Assembly: GCF_020618475.1 (NCBI RefSeq)
Contig: NZ_CP085335.1
Location: 1,426,001 to 1,490,000 of the forward strand
DNA length: 64,000 nucleotides
Direction: 5' to 3'
DNA from: Haladaptatus halobius
GTDB lineage: Archaea > Halobacteriota > Halobacteria > Halobacteriales > Haladaptataceae
Shown here: positions 27,755-35,153 of the stretch, piece by piece
Numbering within the stretch: the first letter of the stretch is position 1
How the letters are laid out: the number at the start of each line of letters is the position of its first letter
Program-made: the position numbers and the translations under genes
The notes under the pieces: generated by a model
Seen by the model: only the letters and a program-made list of their open reading frames with translations
Databases searched by the model: none
Told to the model about the DNA's origin: nothing

Positions 27755-27937
27755 GGCGAGGTCGAAGAGCGGTACCGAACTCAGAGGGCAGCGACGACGC
27801 CGACGAGTAGTTGCGAAGGTGGAGTGATGACAGAGTTGGAGAGTAGCGAGGACGGAGAGTAGCGGCGAAGTGAAAAGTAAGACGAAAACTCTCCGAATCG
27901 TTCTTCAGTGAGGCGGGCCGAACCGTCGAACACCGAT

Positions 27938-28306
27938 TCAGGTGCGGAAGCTTTCGCCGCAGCCGCACTCGGAGACGACGTTCGGGTTGTCGACGTGGAA
28001 GCCCGCACCCTGCAACCCCTGTTCGAAATCGACGACGCTTCCTTCGATATAGTTCATGCTCGCCGGGTCGACGAACACCCGCAGGTCGTGGTGTTCGAAG
28101 ACGGTGTCGTCCTCCTCGGGTTCCCCATCGAACCGCATCCCGTAGGAGAGACCGGCACATCCGCCCTGCTGGACGAACAGCCGCAGTCCGGCCACTTTCG
28201 GGTCGAGACCCTCACTATCGAGCAGGTTCAGCGCCTGCTCGGCGGCGTCCTCCGTCACCTCTATCTTCGGGAGTTCCTCCCCGTTCGGTGCGGCGTCTGT
28301 GCTCAT
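27938..28306 (-). CDS. Iron-sulfur cluster carrier, IscA/HesB/ErpA family
   Basis: A 122-residue A-type carrier. The three conserved Cys are in LFVQQGGCAGLSYGMRF and the C-terminal ECGCGESF (CxC motif). It transfers iron-sulfur clusters to target enzymes. The first 15 residues are an acidic extension. Convergent with dodecin. The start at 28306 is the first ATG upstream of the domain. Confidence 0.94.
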   Translation of the reverse strand: MSTDAAPNGEELPKIEVTEDAAEQALNLLDSEGLDPKVAGLRLFVQQGGCAGLSYGMRFDGEPEEDDTVFEHHDLRVFVDPASMNYIEGSVVDFEQGLQGAGFHVDNPNVVSECGCGESFRT

Positions 28307-28740
28307 AGGTGTTGGTTGTCGGCCCGGCCTCATATAACGTTCGCCTACGACATAGAATGTGGATTGTTGGGGGAGCGATTTTTAATCACGGATAGCGCCA
28401 GCTCGACCGTGACGACGTAGAACGTTCTCTTACGCGCTGGTTCTGGCAACATCGCAGTGACGGAGTTCCAGAAAGCCCTCAGACGCTTTTCAAAATCAGC
28501 CACCTCAGGGAGTTTGTCCTCGAAAGCCCCGGGGACGCTCGACTCGCGCGGCACGCGTGAGCGACGCACACGAAGACCTCACGGAGGCACACGGAGTGCG
28601 CCTCCGCGATGGCTGCCTTTTCAGCCGCCGAGCGTACACACTCACCGTTCACTGCGAATCGCACTAGCCTGTCCATACCTTCTCCTGGCGGACTGAAAGG
28701 GTGAGGGTGGTACGCGAAGCACGACCCCGTAAGCACCACA

Positions 28741-28763
28741 GGGCGGGCGCAAAGCGCCCGTCC
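28741..28763. terminator. GC-rich hairpin, 7 perfect bp plus G-T extension
   Basis: CGGGCGC (28744-28750) and GCGCCCG (28754-28760) pair across an AAA loop; three outer pairs extend it to 28741-28763. It might be part of a structured RNA. No U-run follows, so an archaeal terminator function is weakly supported. Confidence 0.4.
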
Positions 28764-28969
28764 GAGGAGCGCAGTAGTGGGCGCACGAGTGTAGCGTCCG
28801 AGGGCTTTCCGGGATAACGTGTTCGGCCCGTTCGATTCGGCGGTCGTTGAACGATGAGAAACCCCTTGGGCGAAATCACGGAACCTAATCACGGAGCGAC
28901 CGCTGGACACTCGTCGTCTCGTCGTCAGAAGGTTTTTGCGAGAGCCTGTGTGGTGGCCCTTCGAGGTTT

Positions 28970-28980
28970 TGCGAGGGAAG
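28970..28980. repeat. 11-base copy of the tRNA-Leu 3' end (possible att remnant)
   Basis: TGCGAGGGAAG at 28970-28980 is identical to 29018-29028, the 3' end of the tRNA-Leu gene (minus strand). The copies are 48 bases apart in the same orientation. Integration at tRNA genes leaves a direct repeat of the tRNA 3' end; this copy is short, so chance or local duplication remains possible. Confidence 0.4.
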
Positions 28981-29017
28981 AACGCTCCGATGCGGTCTTC
29001 CTGCACTCGGTTACGAG

Positions 29018-29102
29018 TGCGAGGGAAGGGATTTGAACCCTTGGACCTCTACAGGAGCGGATCTTGAGTCCGCCGCCGTTGGCCGAGCTTGGCTACCCTC
29101 GC
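29018..29102 (-). tRNA. tRNA-Leu (anticodon CAA)
   Basis: An 85-base class II tRNA. The acceptor GCGAGGG pairs with CCCTCGC and the discriminator is A. The anticodon stem GCGGA/TCCGC encloses loop CTCAAGA, giving anticodon CAA (reads UUG). There is a long variable arm, and the T-arm is AAGGG-TTCAAAT-CCCTT. No intron, and CCA is not encoded. Confidence 0.95.
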
Positions 29103-29190
29103 ACGCAACTCCTACTCCAACGCGGGTAAGTTAAAACGTTCCGAATCCGAAAACGACACTCCTTTTCCACCCCGCCGCGCCACTCGAACC

Positions 29191-29997
29191 ATGACCGACG
29201 AAGCGAGCCGAGTCGAACTCGCGGAGCGAGCCGCGAGCGCGGGGAGCGAGATTGCCGCCGAGGAATTCCGCGCCGACCTCGCCGTGGAGACGAAATCGAA
29301 CAAGACTGACGTGGTGACCGAGGCCGACCGCCGGAGCCAACGCCGCGTCATCGAGGTCATCCGCGAGGAGCATCCCGACGACGCCGTCGTCGGCGAGGAG
29401 GACGACGAACTCAAGGAGGTTCCGCCGGAGGGCAACGCGTGGATAATCGACCCCATCGACGGGACGAACAACTTCGTCCGGGGGATTCCGATCTGGACGA
29501 CGAGCGTCGCCGCGGTGCGAGACGGCGAGGCGGTCGCCGCCGCAAACGTCTGCCCCGCGCTCCGCGACACCTACACCGCGGGACCCGACGGTGCGTTCCT
29601 GAACGGCGACCGACTCGCGGTCAGCGAGTGCACCGACCCCGAGACGTTCACGGTCGCCCCGACCATCTGGTGGGATTTCGACCGCCGGGACGAGTACGCC
29701 GCGACGGTTCGATCCATCGTGGAGCGATTCGGCGACATGCGCCGGTTCGGCTGCGCGCAGATCGTCCTCGGGATGGTCGCCAGCGGTGCGCTGGACGGAA
29801 CGGTGACGAATGTCGTCCCGAACCCGTGGGACACCGTCGCGGGCGTCTACATGGTGCGACGGGCGGGCGGGACGGTCACCGACATCCACGGCGAACTCTG
29901 GACAACCGAGAGCAGGGGACTCGTCGCCTCGAACGGTACCGCTCACGACGAGGTGCTCGCCGCGGCTCGCGCGGCCGAAGCACATTGTGGAAAATAG
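29191..29997 (+). CDS. Inositol monophosphatase/fructose-1,6-bisphosphatase family protein
   Basis: A 268-residue Mg-dependent phosphatase. Metal-binding motifs: the Glu of VVGEEDDEL (about residue 69), WIIDPIDGTNNFVRGIPIWT (about 88-107), and the C-terminal NPWDTVAGVYMVRRAGGTVT. The archaeal members act on inositol-1-phosphate and often fructose-1,6-bisphosphate. The start at 29191 gives the standard length. Divergent from the tRNA gene by 89 bases. Confidence 0.93.
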   Translation: MTDEASRVELAERAASAGSEIAAEEFRADLAVETKSNKTDVVTEADRRSQRRVIEVIREEHPDDAVVGEEDDELKEVPPEGNAWIIDPIDGTNNFVRGIPIWTTSVAAVRDGEAVAAANVCPALRDTYTAGPDGAFLNGDRLAVSECTDPETFTVAPTIWWDFDRRDEYAATVRSIVERFGDMRRFGCAQIVLGMVASGALDGTVTNVVPNPWDTVAGVYMVRRAGGTVTDIHGELWTTESRGLVASNGTAHDEVLAAARAAEAHCGK

Positions 29998-30085
29998 GAC
30001 GACCGTCATCTCTGATTCGGAATACTGCAACAGGACTCCGCCGAGTGTGTGAGGATATTTATTACTGGGGCATTTCGGTAGCGAT

Positions 30086-30553
30086 ATGAAGCTGGATGAT
30101 ACGGACCGCGCTATTCTAAACGCACTCCAAGCAGACGCCCGAACCCCGTTCAGCGAAATCGCCCGCCAAATCGATATGTCCAGCGCGACGGTTCACGACC
30201 GAGTCAACCGGATGGAAGATGCGGGAGTCATCACCGGCTATCACGCGAGCGTCGACCCGAAGGAAGTCTCGCTCGGTATCTCCGCGTTCGTCGGTCTGCG
30301 AGTCGAACAGGGCCGCGAGAAGGACACGCTCAAGAAACTCGAAGAGATAGACGGGATTCAAGAAGTTCACCTCACGACCGGTTCGTGGGACGTGATGGCC
30401 CGCGTTTACGCCGAAGACGCCGACAGCCTCCGCGAGTTGATGTTCGACACCATCGCCCAGATGGATGGGTTCGCCCGGTCGCAAACCATGGTCGTCCTCG
30501 GGTCGCCGTACGAGAGCGACGAACTCCCGCTCGACGGCGCGGTCGAAGAATAG
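30086..30553 (+). CDS. Lrp/AsnC family transcriptional regulator
   Basis: A 155-residue protein. The N-terminal HTH is [20 protein letters not shown] with [20 protein letters not shown], and the C-terminal RAM effector domain runs from about residue 65 ([13 protein letters not shown], then [19 protein letters not shown]). Leaderless, with TATTTATTA about 30 bases upstream. Such proteins sense amino acids and control nitrogen or amino-acid genes; the targets here are unknown. Confidence 0.93.
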   Translation: MKLDDTDRAILNALQADARTPFSEIARQIDMSSATVHDRVNRMEDAGVITGYHASVDPKEVSLGISAFVGLRVEQGREKDTLKKLEEIDGIQEVHLTTGSWDVMARVYAEDADSLRELMFDTIAQMDGFARSQTMVVLGSPYESDELPLDGAVEE

Positions 30554-30596
30554 CCAGACCGGAAATATAAAATCCGCTCGCTCCGGTGCGTGCGAT

Positions 30597-31730
30597 ATGG
30601 ATACCGCAAGCGAGGGTCTCGACAACGAGCGCACGTGGGCGGGAGCGGTCGCCGCCGCCATCGTCGCGCTGGTGGGCGGCGCACTCGTCTTCCCGAAACT
30701 GGTGTACGACGGCTTCATCTGGCACTACTTCTGGGGGCCGGTCGTCGCTGACGCGAAGGGCGCATCGTGTGCCGTTCGCGAGAGCGGAACGACGAAATTT
30801 ATCTCCGACGCAGAAGCCTGCGCGACCGCGCCGGAACCCGTCGCCGTTCCGGGGTACACGCTCGTCTCCGAGGTCGGGTACGCCGTCACGCTCATCGTCG
30901 CGCTCCTCGGCGTCGTCTTCCTCCTCCGACGACTCGACGTCGGTCGAGAGAGGAGTCTCTTCTACGCCCTGTTTCCCTTCATGCTGTTCGGCGGCGCGCT
31001 CCGCGTGGTGGAGGACGCGAACGACGCCCTCCGGCAGGCCGGAGCCGAGGCGATTCCGTTCCCGTGGAACACGCTCATCATCAGCCCCATCATTTACTTC
31101 ACCGTCTTCTTCGTCACGCTCGCGGCGCTCGTCGTGAGCGTCGCTCTCGCCCGGCGGGGCGTCTTCGAGGAGTACGAATACTCCCTCGCGGGAATCGGGA
31201 CGCTCGTCCTCGCCGCCACGATAGGTTATCTGTTCTTGCTGGCGCTCACGACCGGAAGGGTCGGCCTCCACCCGCAGGTGTTGGTCGTCGTCCTCGTCGG
31301 GGCGACGCTGGTCACGGCGGTCGTGTGGTGGGGAATTGGACGCTACGTCCCCGAAATCAACGCCGGAACGGGGTTCATTGGCGCGGTGATAATCTGGGGC
31401 CACTCGGTGGACGGGGTCGCAAACGTCGCGGTGCTCGACTGGGCGGGCGCGCTCGGACTTGAGGGAGAGTACGGCGCGAAACACCCGGTTAACGATGCCA
31501 TCATCAACATCACGTCGTCGATGCTCCCCGAATCCGTCACGTCGGTTATCGGGACGGCGTGGCCGTTCCTGCTCGTCAAGATCGTCGCCGCGGTCGCCGT
31601 CGTTTGGGTGTTCGACGAGCAAATCTTCGAGGAGAGCCCGCGCTACGCCATCTTGTTGCTCATCGCTATCCTCGCAGTCGGTCTCGGGCCGGGAACCCGC
31701 GACATGCTCCGAGCGACGTTCGGAATCTAA
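30597..31730 (+). CDS. DUF63 family membrane protein
   Basis: A 377-residue protein with about ten membrane helices. [20 protein letters not shown] near the start and [20 protein letters not shown] near residue 265 are the family's conserved loops. DUF63 is archaeal and uncharacterised. TATA-like AAATATAAAA lies about 25 bases upstream. Its TAA shares three bases with the TAG of the convergent zinc-ribbon gene. Confidence 0.9.
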   Translation: MDTASEGLDNERTWAGAVAAAIVALVGGALVFPKLVYDGFIWHYFWGPVVADAKGASCAVRESGTTKFISDAEACATAPEPVAVPGYTLVSEVGYAVTLIVALLGVVFLLRRLDVGRERSLFYALFPFMLFGGALRVVEDANDALRQAGAEAIPFPWNTLIISPIIYFTVFFVTLAALVVSVALARRGVFEEYEYSLAGIGTLVLAATIGYLFLLALTTGRVGLHPQVLVVVLVGATLVTAVVWWGIGRYVPEINAGTGFIGAVIIWGHSVDGVANVAVLDWAGALGLEGEYGAKHPVNDAIINITSSMLPESVTSVIGTAWPFLLVKIVAAVAVVWVFDEQIFEESPRYAILLLIAILAVGLGPGTRDMLRATFGI

Positions 31731-31897
31731 GAAAGCCGCTCGAGCGTCGATTCCGGGAAGTATCGCTTACCGCAGTTTCGACACGTCGCGACTTCAACCG
31801 ACCCGGTGTCGGGGAAATCGAGATGATCGGCAGGGACGCGCTCTTTCGACAACGGTGACCCGCAAGTCGCGCAGGTCAGGTCGTACTCCGTCGTCAT
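31727..31897 (-). CDS. Small zinc-ribbon protein (56 aa)
   Basis: Two CxxC knuckles, CATCGSPL near residue 9 and [10 protein letters not shown] near 39, separated by an acidic loop; a classic small zinc ribbon. The ATG at 31897 is preferred over an in-frame GTG nine codons upstream. It is convergent with DUF63, sharing the four bases CTAA as a double stop. Function unknown; it might bind nucleic acid or a partner protein. Confidence 0.8.
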   Translation of the reverse strand: MTTEYDLTCATCGSPLSKERVPADHLDFPDTGSVEVATCRNCGKRYFPESTLERLS

Positions 31898-32021
31898 ACT
31901 GACATCTGCGTCGACGTGTGACACGATCCATACATTATTAATTATCCACCTCTACGTGAAGTAGAACGCTCTCTCGATATAAATACTATGTGCTTCGATA
32001 GCACGTTTCAAGCGGATAACA

Positions 32022-33761
32022 TTACGGATACGGGTGCACTTCTCGCTCGGGTCGCGGTTCGAACCCGAGTTCCTCGGGCACGGCGCGGGCGCGTTCGCCG
32101 AAGAACGGCTTCCCTGTGAACAGCGGTTGTGCTTCCGGCGCGAGTACGCGAACCGCCTCGAAACCCAGTGACTCCACGTCGCGGGTGGTGAGGCGCGCGC
32201 CGTACACGTCGAACGCTTCGCTCACCCGTGAAACGACCGCTTCCAATTCTTCGACCCCGTCCGGAACAGCGTCTTCGACGTTCGCGCTCGGAATCGTCGT
32301 CGCCGGTGCGACGAACTCGCGGGTCGCCCTCTGAAAGTCGGCGTAGTCCGCGATGGCGCCCTCGGCGTCGCCCGCCTCGTCTCTCCCCATCAGTTTCAGT
32401 TCCGTCCAGTTCTGGAGCGCCTCCGCGAGCGCGGATCGGGCCGCGGCGTCCGGGTCGAGGTTCGCACCGGAGCCGAGGGCGAATCTCGGCCAGTCGCCGT
32501 CGCGGTGCACCGCGACGGCGACGACCGGAACGTCCACGTCCTGCGTCACCAGCAGCGCGGTCACGTCGAGGGACTCCGCCCGCGCCCGCTTCACCAGCGT
32601 CTCGAAGCCCGCGTCGTCGACGTGCAGGCCGAGGGGTTCGAAGGTAGAGTACCACGCGAGCATCGTCGCGTCGCGCTCGATCACCTCGTACAACCCCGAT
32701 AGTAGGGCTTCCGTCGTCGAATTGCCCAGTCCCAGTCCCGTCGTTATCGGGGGTTTGAACCCCCGGGTCGGCGGCGGGAAGTGGACGAATTCCGCGGGCA
32801 GATGAACCGGCTCACCCGTGGCGAGATTCCGCCCGGACGCCCACGGGAGTTCGTCGTTCCCCGGTTCCTCCCACCCCGGCGGTCGGACGAACACCGTCGG
32901 TGGAATCGCGTCCCCGAGTTCGGACGAGCGCGCCACCGCGAACTCGGATTCGCGGTAGACCCCCGCGCAGTAGCGTTCCATCGCCTCGCCGAGTGCCTTC
33001 ATCAACGCTTCGTCCCACTCCGCGGAGACGCCCGCCGCCTTCTCGGCGGCGCGCGCGTCGCTGAATTCCGTCGTATCGCAGGTAGTGGCGAGGTAGTACG
33101 GTACCGGGAATGACGCCACTTCGCCGAGCGACCGAACGACACCGACGCGCTCGTCCAGCGCGACTTCCGCGCGTGCGACCGCGTCGTCCAGCGTGCGCTC
33201 CGCGTGGTCGATGCCGAGCGCCCGGTCGCGGGCGTCTCCGCAGGTCGAACACCCCGGAACCGGCAGCAGCCGTCGCTCCGCGTGGGGAAGTTCTACGACG
33301 CCGCCGAGCACCGCCGATTCTCCGCCTGAGCGGACCGCCACTGCCTCGCGCCCGGCCAGCGCCCCGGCGAAGCGCGCGGTTGCTCCGTTCACGTCCGCGT
33401 TTCCAGCGTCGCCCGCGTCGTCGATTTCGTCCGCAACACCGTCTTCGCCCGAGTTCGCCGCGACTCGGGTACGCAAGCACTCGAAACACGCCGTCTCGGG
33501 GGCGAACCCAGAGACGGCGGCGTCTACGTCCGGAAGCGCGTGACCGCCGACGCCCCCGAGTTCGACGGCCAGCCACGGCGTTCCCGACCGGTTCGAGCGC
33601 GTGAAGACGTTCGAACCGACGTCGCCGACGACCACGGCGAAATCGGCGTCGCCCACCTCGTCCGGGTCGAGTTCCGTGACGGTGCCGTCCGCGTCCGCGA
33701 GTGCCGCGACGACCGCATCGGCCGCAGGGCCAGTGCCGACGACACCTAGCGCGTTACTCAT
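32022..33761 (-). CDS. YcaO-domain protein with N-terminal zinc-binding E1-like scaffold
   Basis: A 579-residue protein. Residues 1-180 resemble the docking scaffold of azole-forming cyclodehydratases, with a Rossmann-like start (ALGVVGTGPAADAVVAALA) and four Cys as CFEC (92, 95) and CSTC (171, 174). From about 190 is a YcaO domain: ALMKALGEAMERYCAGVYRE, LLSGLYEVIERDATMLAWYS and ARSALAEALQNWTELKLMG carry its Glu-rich ATP site. The C-terminus ends PEREVHPYP; a proline-rich end is typical of peptide cyclodehydratases. No precursor peptide gene was identified nearby. Confidence 0.88.
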   Translation of the reverse strand: MSNALGVVGTGPAADAVVAALADADGTVTELDPDEVGDADFAVVVGDVGSNVFTRSNRSGTPWLAVELGGVGGHALPDVDAAVSGFAPETACFECLRTRVAANSGEDGVADEIDDAGDAGNADVNGATARFAGALAGREAVAVRSGGESAVLGGVVELPHAERRLLPVPGCSTCGDARDRALGIDHAERTLDDAVARAEVALDERVGVVRSLGEVASFPVPYYLATTCDTTEFSDARAAEKAAGVSAEWDEALMKALGEAMERYCAGVYRESEFAVARSSELGDAIPPTVFVRPPGWEEPGNDELPWASGRNLATGEPVHLPAEFVHFPPPTRGFKPPITTGLGLGNSTTEALLSGLYEVIERDATMLAWYSTFEPLGLHVDDAGFETLVKRARAESLDVTALLVTQDVDVPVVAVAVHRDGDWPRFALGSGANLDPDAAARSALAEALQNWTELKLMGRDEAGDAEGAIADYADFQRATREFVAPATTIPSANVEDAVPDGVEELEAVVSRVSEAFDVYGARLTTRDVESLGFEAVRVLAPEAQPLFTGKPFFGERARAVPEELGFEPRPEREVHPYP

Positions 33762-33843
33762 GTGCGGGACGAGACGGCCCGGTGGCAAAAACGCGACGGA
33801 TAGCTACCGCTGGTGGACGAAGCGAAAATGGAAAACTGCGCGT

Positions 33844-34668
33844 TCAGTGAAGGATACCCTGTGCGACGCTCGCGAGCTGGTCGGTGTCGGCGCTCTGGAG
33901 GTCTTCGTTGGCGAGCTTCAGACGCAGACGCGGGCGACCGACGTCGATGGGAACCTTCTCTGTGCCGATGAGGCCCATATCTTCGAGCTTGGTCTTCGTG
34001 CGCGAGAACGTCGCCTTGCTGGCGATGCCGACGTCTTCGCCCCACTTGCTGATGTCGTAGAGCAGGGCTTCGTTCTTCGCCGCGACGAGGAGGCTGATGG
34101 TCACTTCGTCCAGTCCGTCGCCGTCACCGCGTGCGGTTTCGAGCGAGGAGAGCACGCTGTTGAAGTCGTCCTCGGCTTCTGGACTGATCTCATCGCCGAG
34201 CGTCTCGCGGACGCGCGAGATGGGGGGAGTACGAAGGGAGAAGTCGGCGGCTTCTTCCCAGTAGTTCGCGTATGTGCCGTAGGCCGCGTCGACGAACTCT
34301 TCGTCGTCCGAAGTCAATCCGCCCACGCGGTCGCCCGCAGTGACGAGCGCGATGACGAGGTCGTCGGTGACGAGGAGAGAGTTACCGGACGAGTCGTCTG
34401 TGGTACGCAGCGAGAGTGCGCCCTCGTCGATGAGGTCTGCGGTGTTGCTGGCGATGATGAAATCTTCCATCACGTCCTTCAGGATGGCCTCGTCCGCGAG
34501 CATACGCATCTCGGGGAGGTCACCGTCGTACTCGGTCGCAGCGTCGATGAGCTCCTCGATGGCGTTCACCGACGGGTTGACGACGAGCATGACATCGGGC
34601 GATTCGTCGATCACCGTCTGAAAGATCTCGTGGACGCTTTGGTTCAAGAGGTTCGATTTTGTTTCCAT
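33844..34668 (-). CDS. tbsP: TbsP-like haloarchaeal transcription regulator (DUF5821)
   Basis: A 274-residue protein matching TbsP as remembered: ending RTKTKLEDMGLIGTEKVPID and VGRPRLRLKLANE, a C-terminal wHTH with ISKWGEDVGIASKATFSRTK, and an N-terminal phosphate-transacetylase-like sensing region (MLVVNPSVNAIEELIDAATE). In Haloferax TbsP works with TrmB in controlling glucose metabolism genes. AT-rich TATTTAATTTTAA lies just upstream. Confidence 0.82.
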   Translation of the reverse strand: METKSNLLNQSVHEIFQTVIDESPDVMLVVNPSVNAIEELIDAATEYDGDLPEMRMLADEAILKDVMEDFIIASNTADLIDEGALSLRTTDDSSGNSLLVTDDLVIALVTAGDRVGGLTSDDEEFVDAAYGTYANYWEEAADFSLRTPPISRVRETLGDEISPEAEDDFNSVLSSLETARGDGDGLDEVTISLLVAAKNEALLYDISKWGEDVGIASKATFSRTKTKLEDMGLIGTEKVPIDVGRPRLRLKLANEDLQSADTDQLASVAQGILH

Positions 34669-35133
34669 ACATGTAGGGACGACGTTCAGCTATTTAATTT
34701 TAACGTTCGGAACCGGCGGAAATCAGGGATTATGTCCCGTGAACAATTGGTCAATGGAGTAATTATAATCGGCTGAGTAGTATAATATCCGCCTAAACCT
34801 GACTGACTCTTCGAGAGTTTTGAATATCATGAAATCTGACTGAGATCTACCGAGATGCGCGATGACGTTGGTTTTTAGGAGGTGTGGTCGTTGCCGAACG
34901 ATTACCGCAAGATAAATTCGAACAGTAATCAGTAATTACCAACTCCACTTTACATGAACAGTCCGAAAGAATGAAGTAAGGATGCGGCATACCAACATTT
35001 GTCATGCGAAGTAAAATTCGACGGTGGCTAGCAGGACACCCAGCAGCAATGAACGCAACGTTCACTTTGATGGTGGGTTACACGTACATACAAGGAAGCA
35101 CTGTCGACCCCTTTGCCGCATCAGGTGGAACCG
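34669..35133. other. AT-richer intergenic region between tbsP and the CHAT gene
   Basis: About 465 bases with visibly lower GC than the surroundings (TATTTAATTTTAAC, AATTATAATC, TATAATATCC). It holds the tbsP promoter at the left. ACTCTTCGAGAGTTTT at about 34806-34821 is a short hairpin with a T-run. Two ORFs of about 70 codons exist but lack acidic character. I see no gene. The composition marks the left edge of the CHAT islet. Confidence 0.55.
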
Positions 35134-35153
35134 CAGGGCCTTAATCGGCCCTG
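35134..35153. terminator. Hairpin spanning the stop codon of the CHAT gene
   Basis: CAGGGCC (35134-35140) and GGCCCTG (35147-35153) form a perfect 7-bp stem with loop TTAATC; the gene's TAA (minus strand) is in that loop. A transcript end here would be plausible, but archaeal termination more often uses T-runs, which are absent. Confidence 0.4.

Larger units (their letters stand above)
28307..29017. other. 710-base non-coding stretch downstream of tRNA-Leu, with repeats and hairpins
   Basis: No convincing gene. GAAAGCCC occurs at 28471-28478 and 28522-28529, and as its reverse complement at 28802-28809. A strong hairpin lies at 28741-28763 (CGGGCGC, AAA loop, GCGCCCG). A minus-strand ORF at 28345-28569 (74 codons, with VADFEKRLRAFWNSVTAMLP) could be a gene remnant, but no family is recognised. 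The sequence lies immediately 3' of a tRNA gene, a common integration point, so it may be residue of an old insertion or a haloarchaeal dispersed repeat. Confidence 0.55.

Noticed and set aside
28345-28569. Transposase remnant in the 74-codon ORF
   Set aside because: No catalytic DDE or HUH motif and no terminal inverted repeats; the idea could not be supported.
28479-29006. 175-codon minus-strand ORF downstream of tRNA-Leu
   Set aside because: It covers the hairpin and repeats, has a non-acidic, Arg/Ser-rich product and no family; left as non-coding.
34847-35065. Minus-strand ORF of 72 codons beside the CHAT gene
   Set aside because: No acidic character, no promoter at the start and no domain; probably chance in AT-rich sequence.
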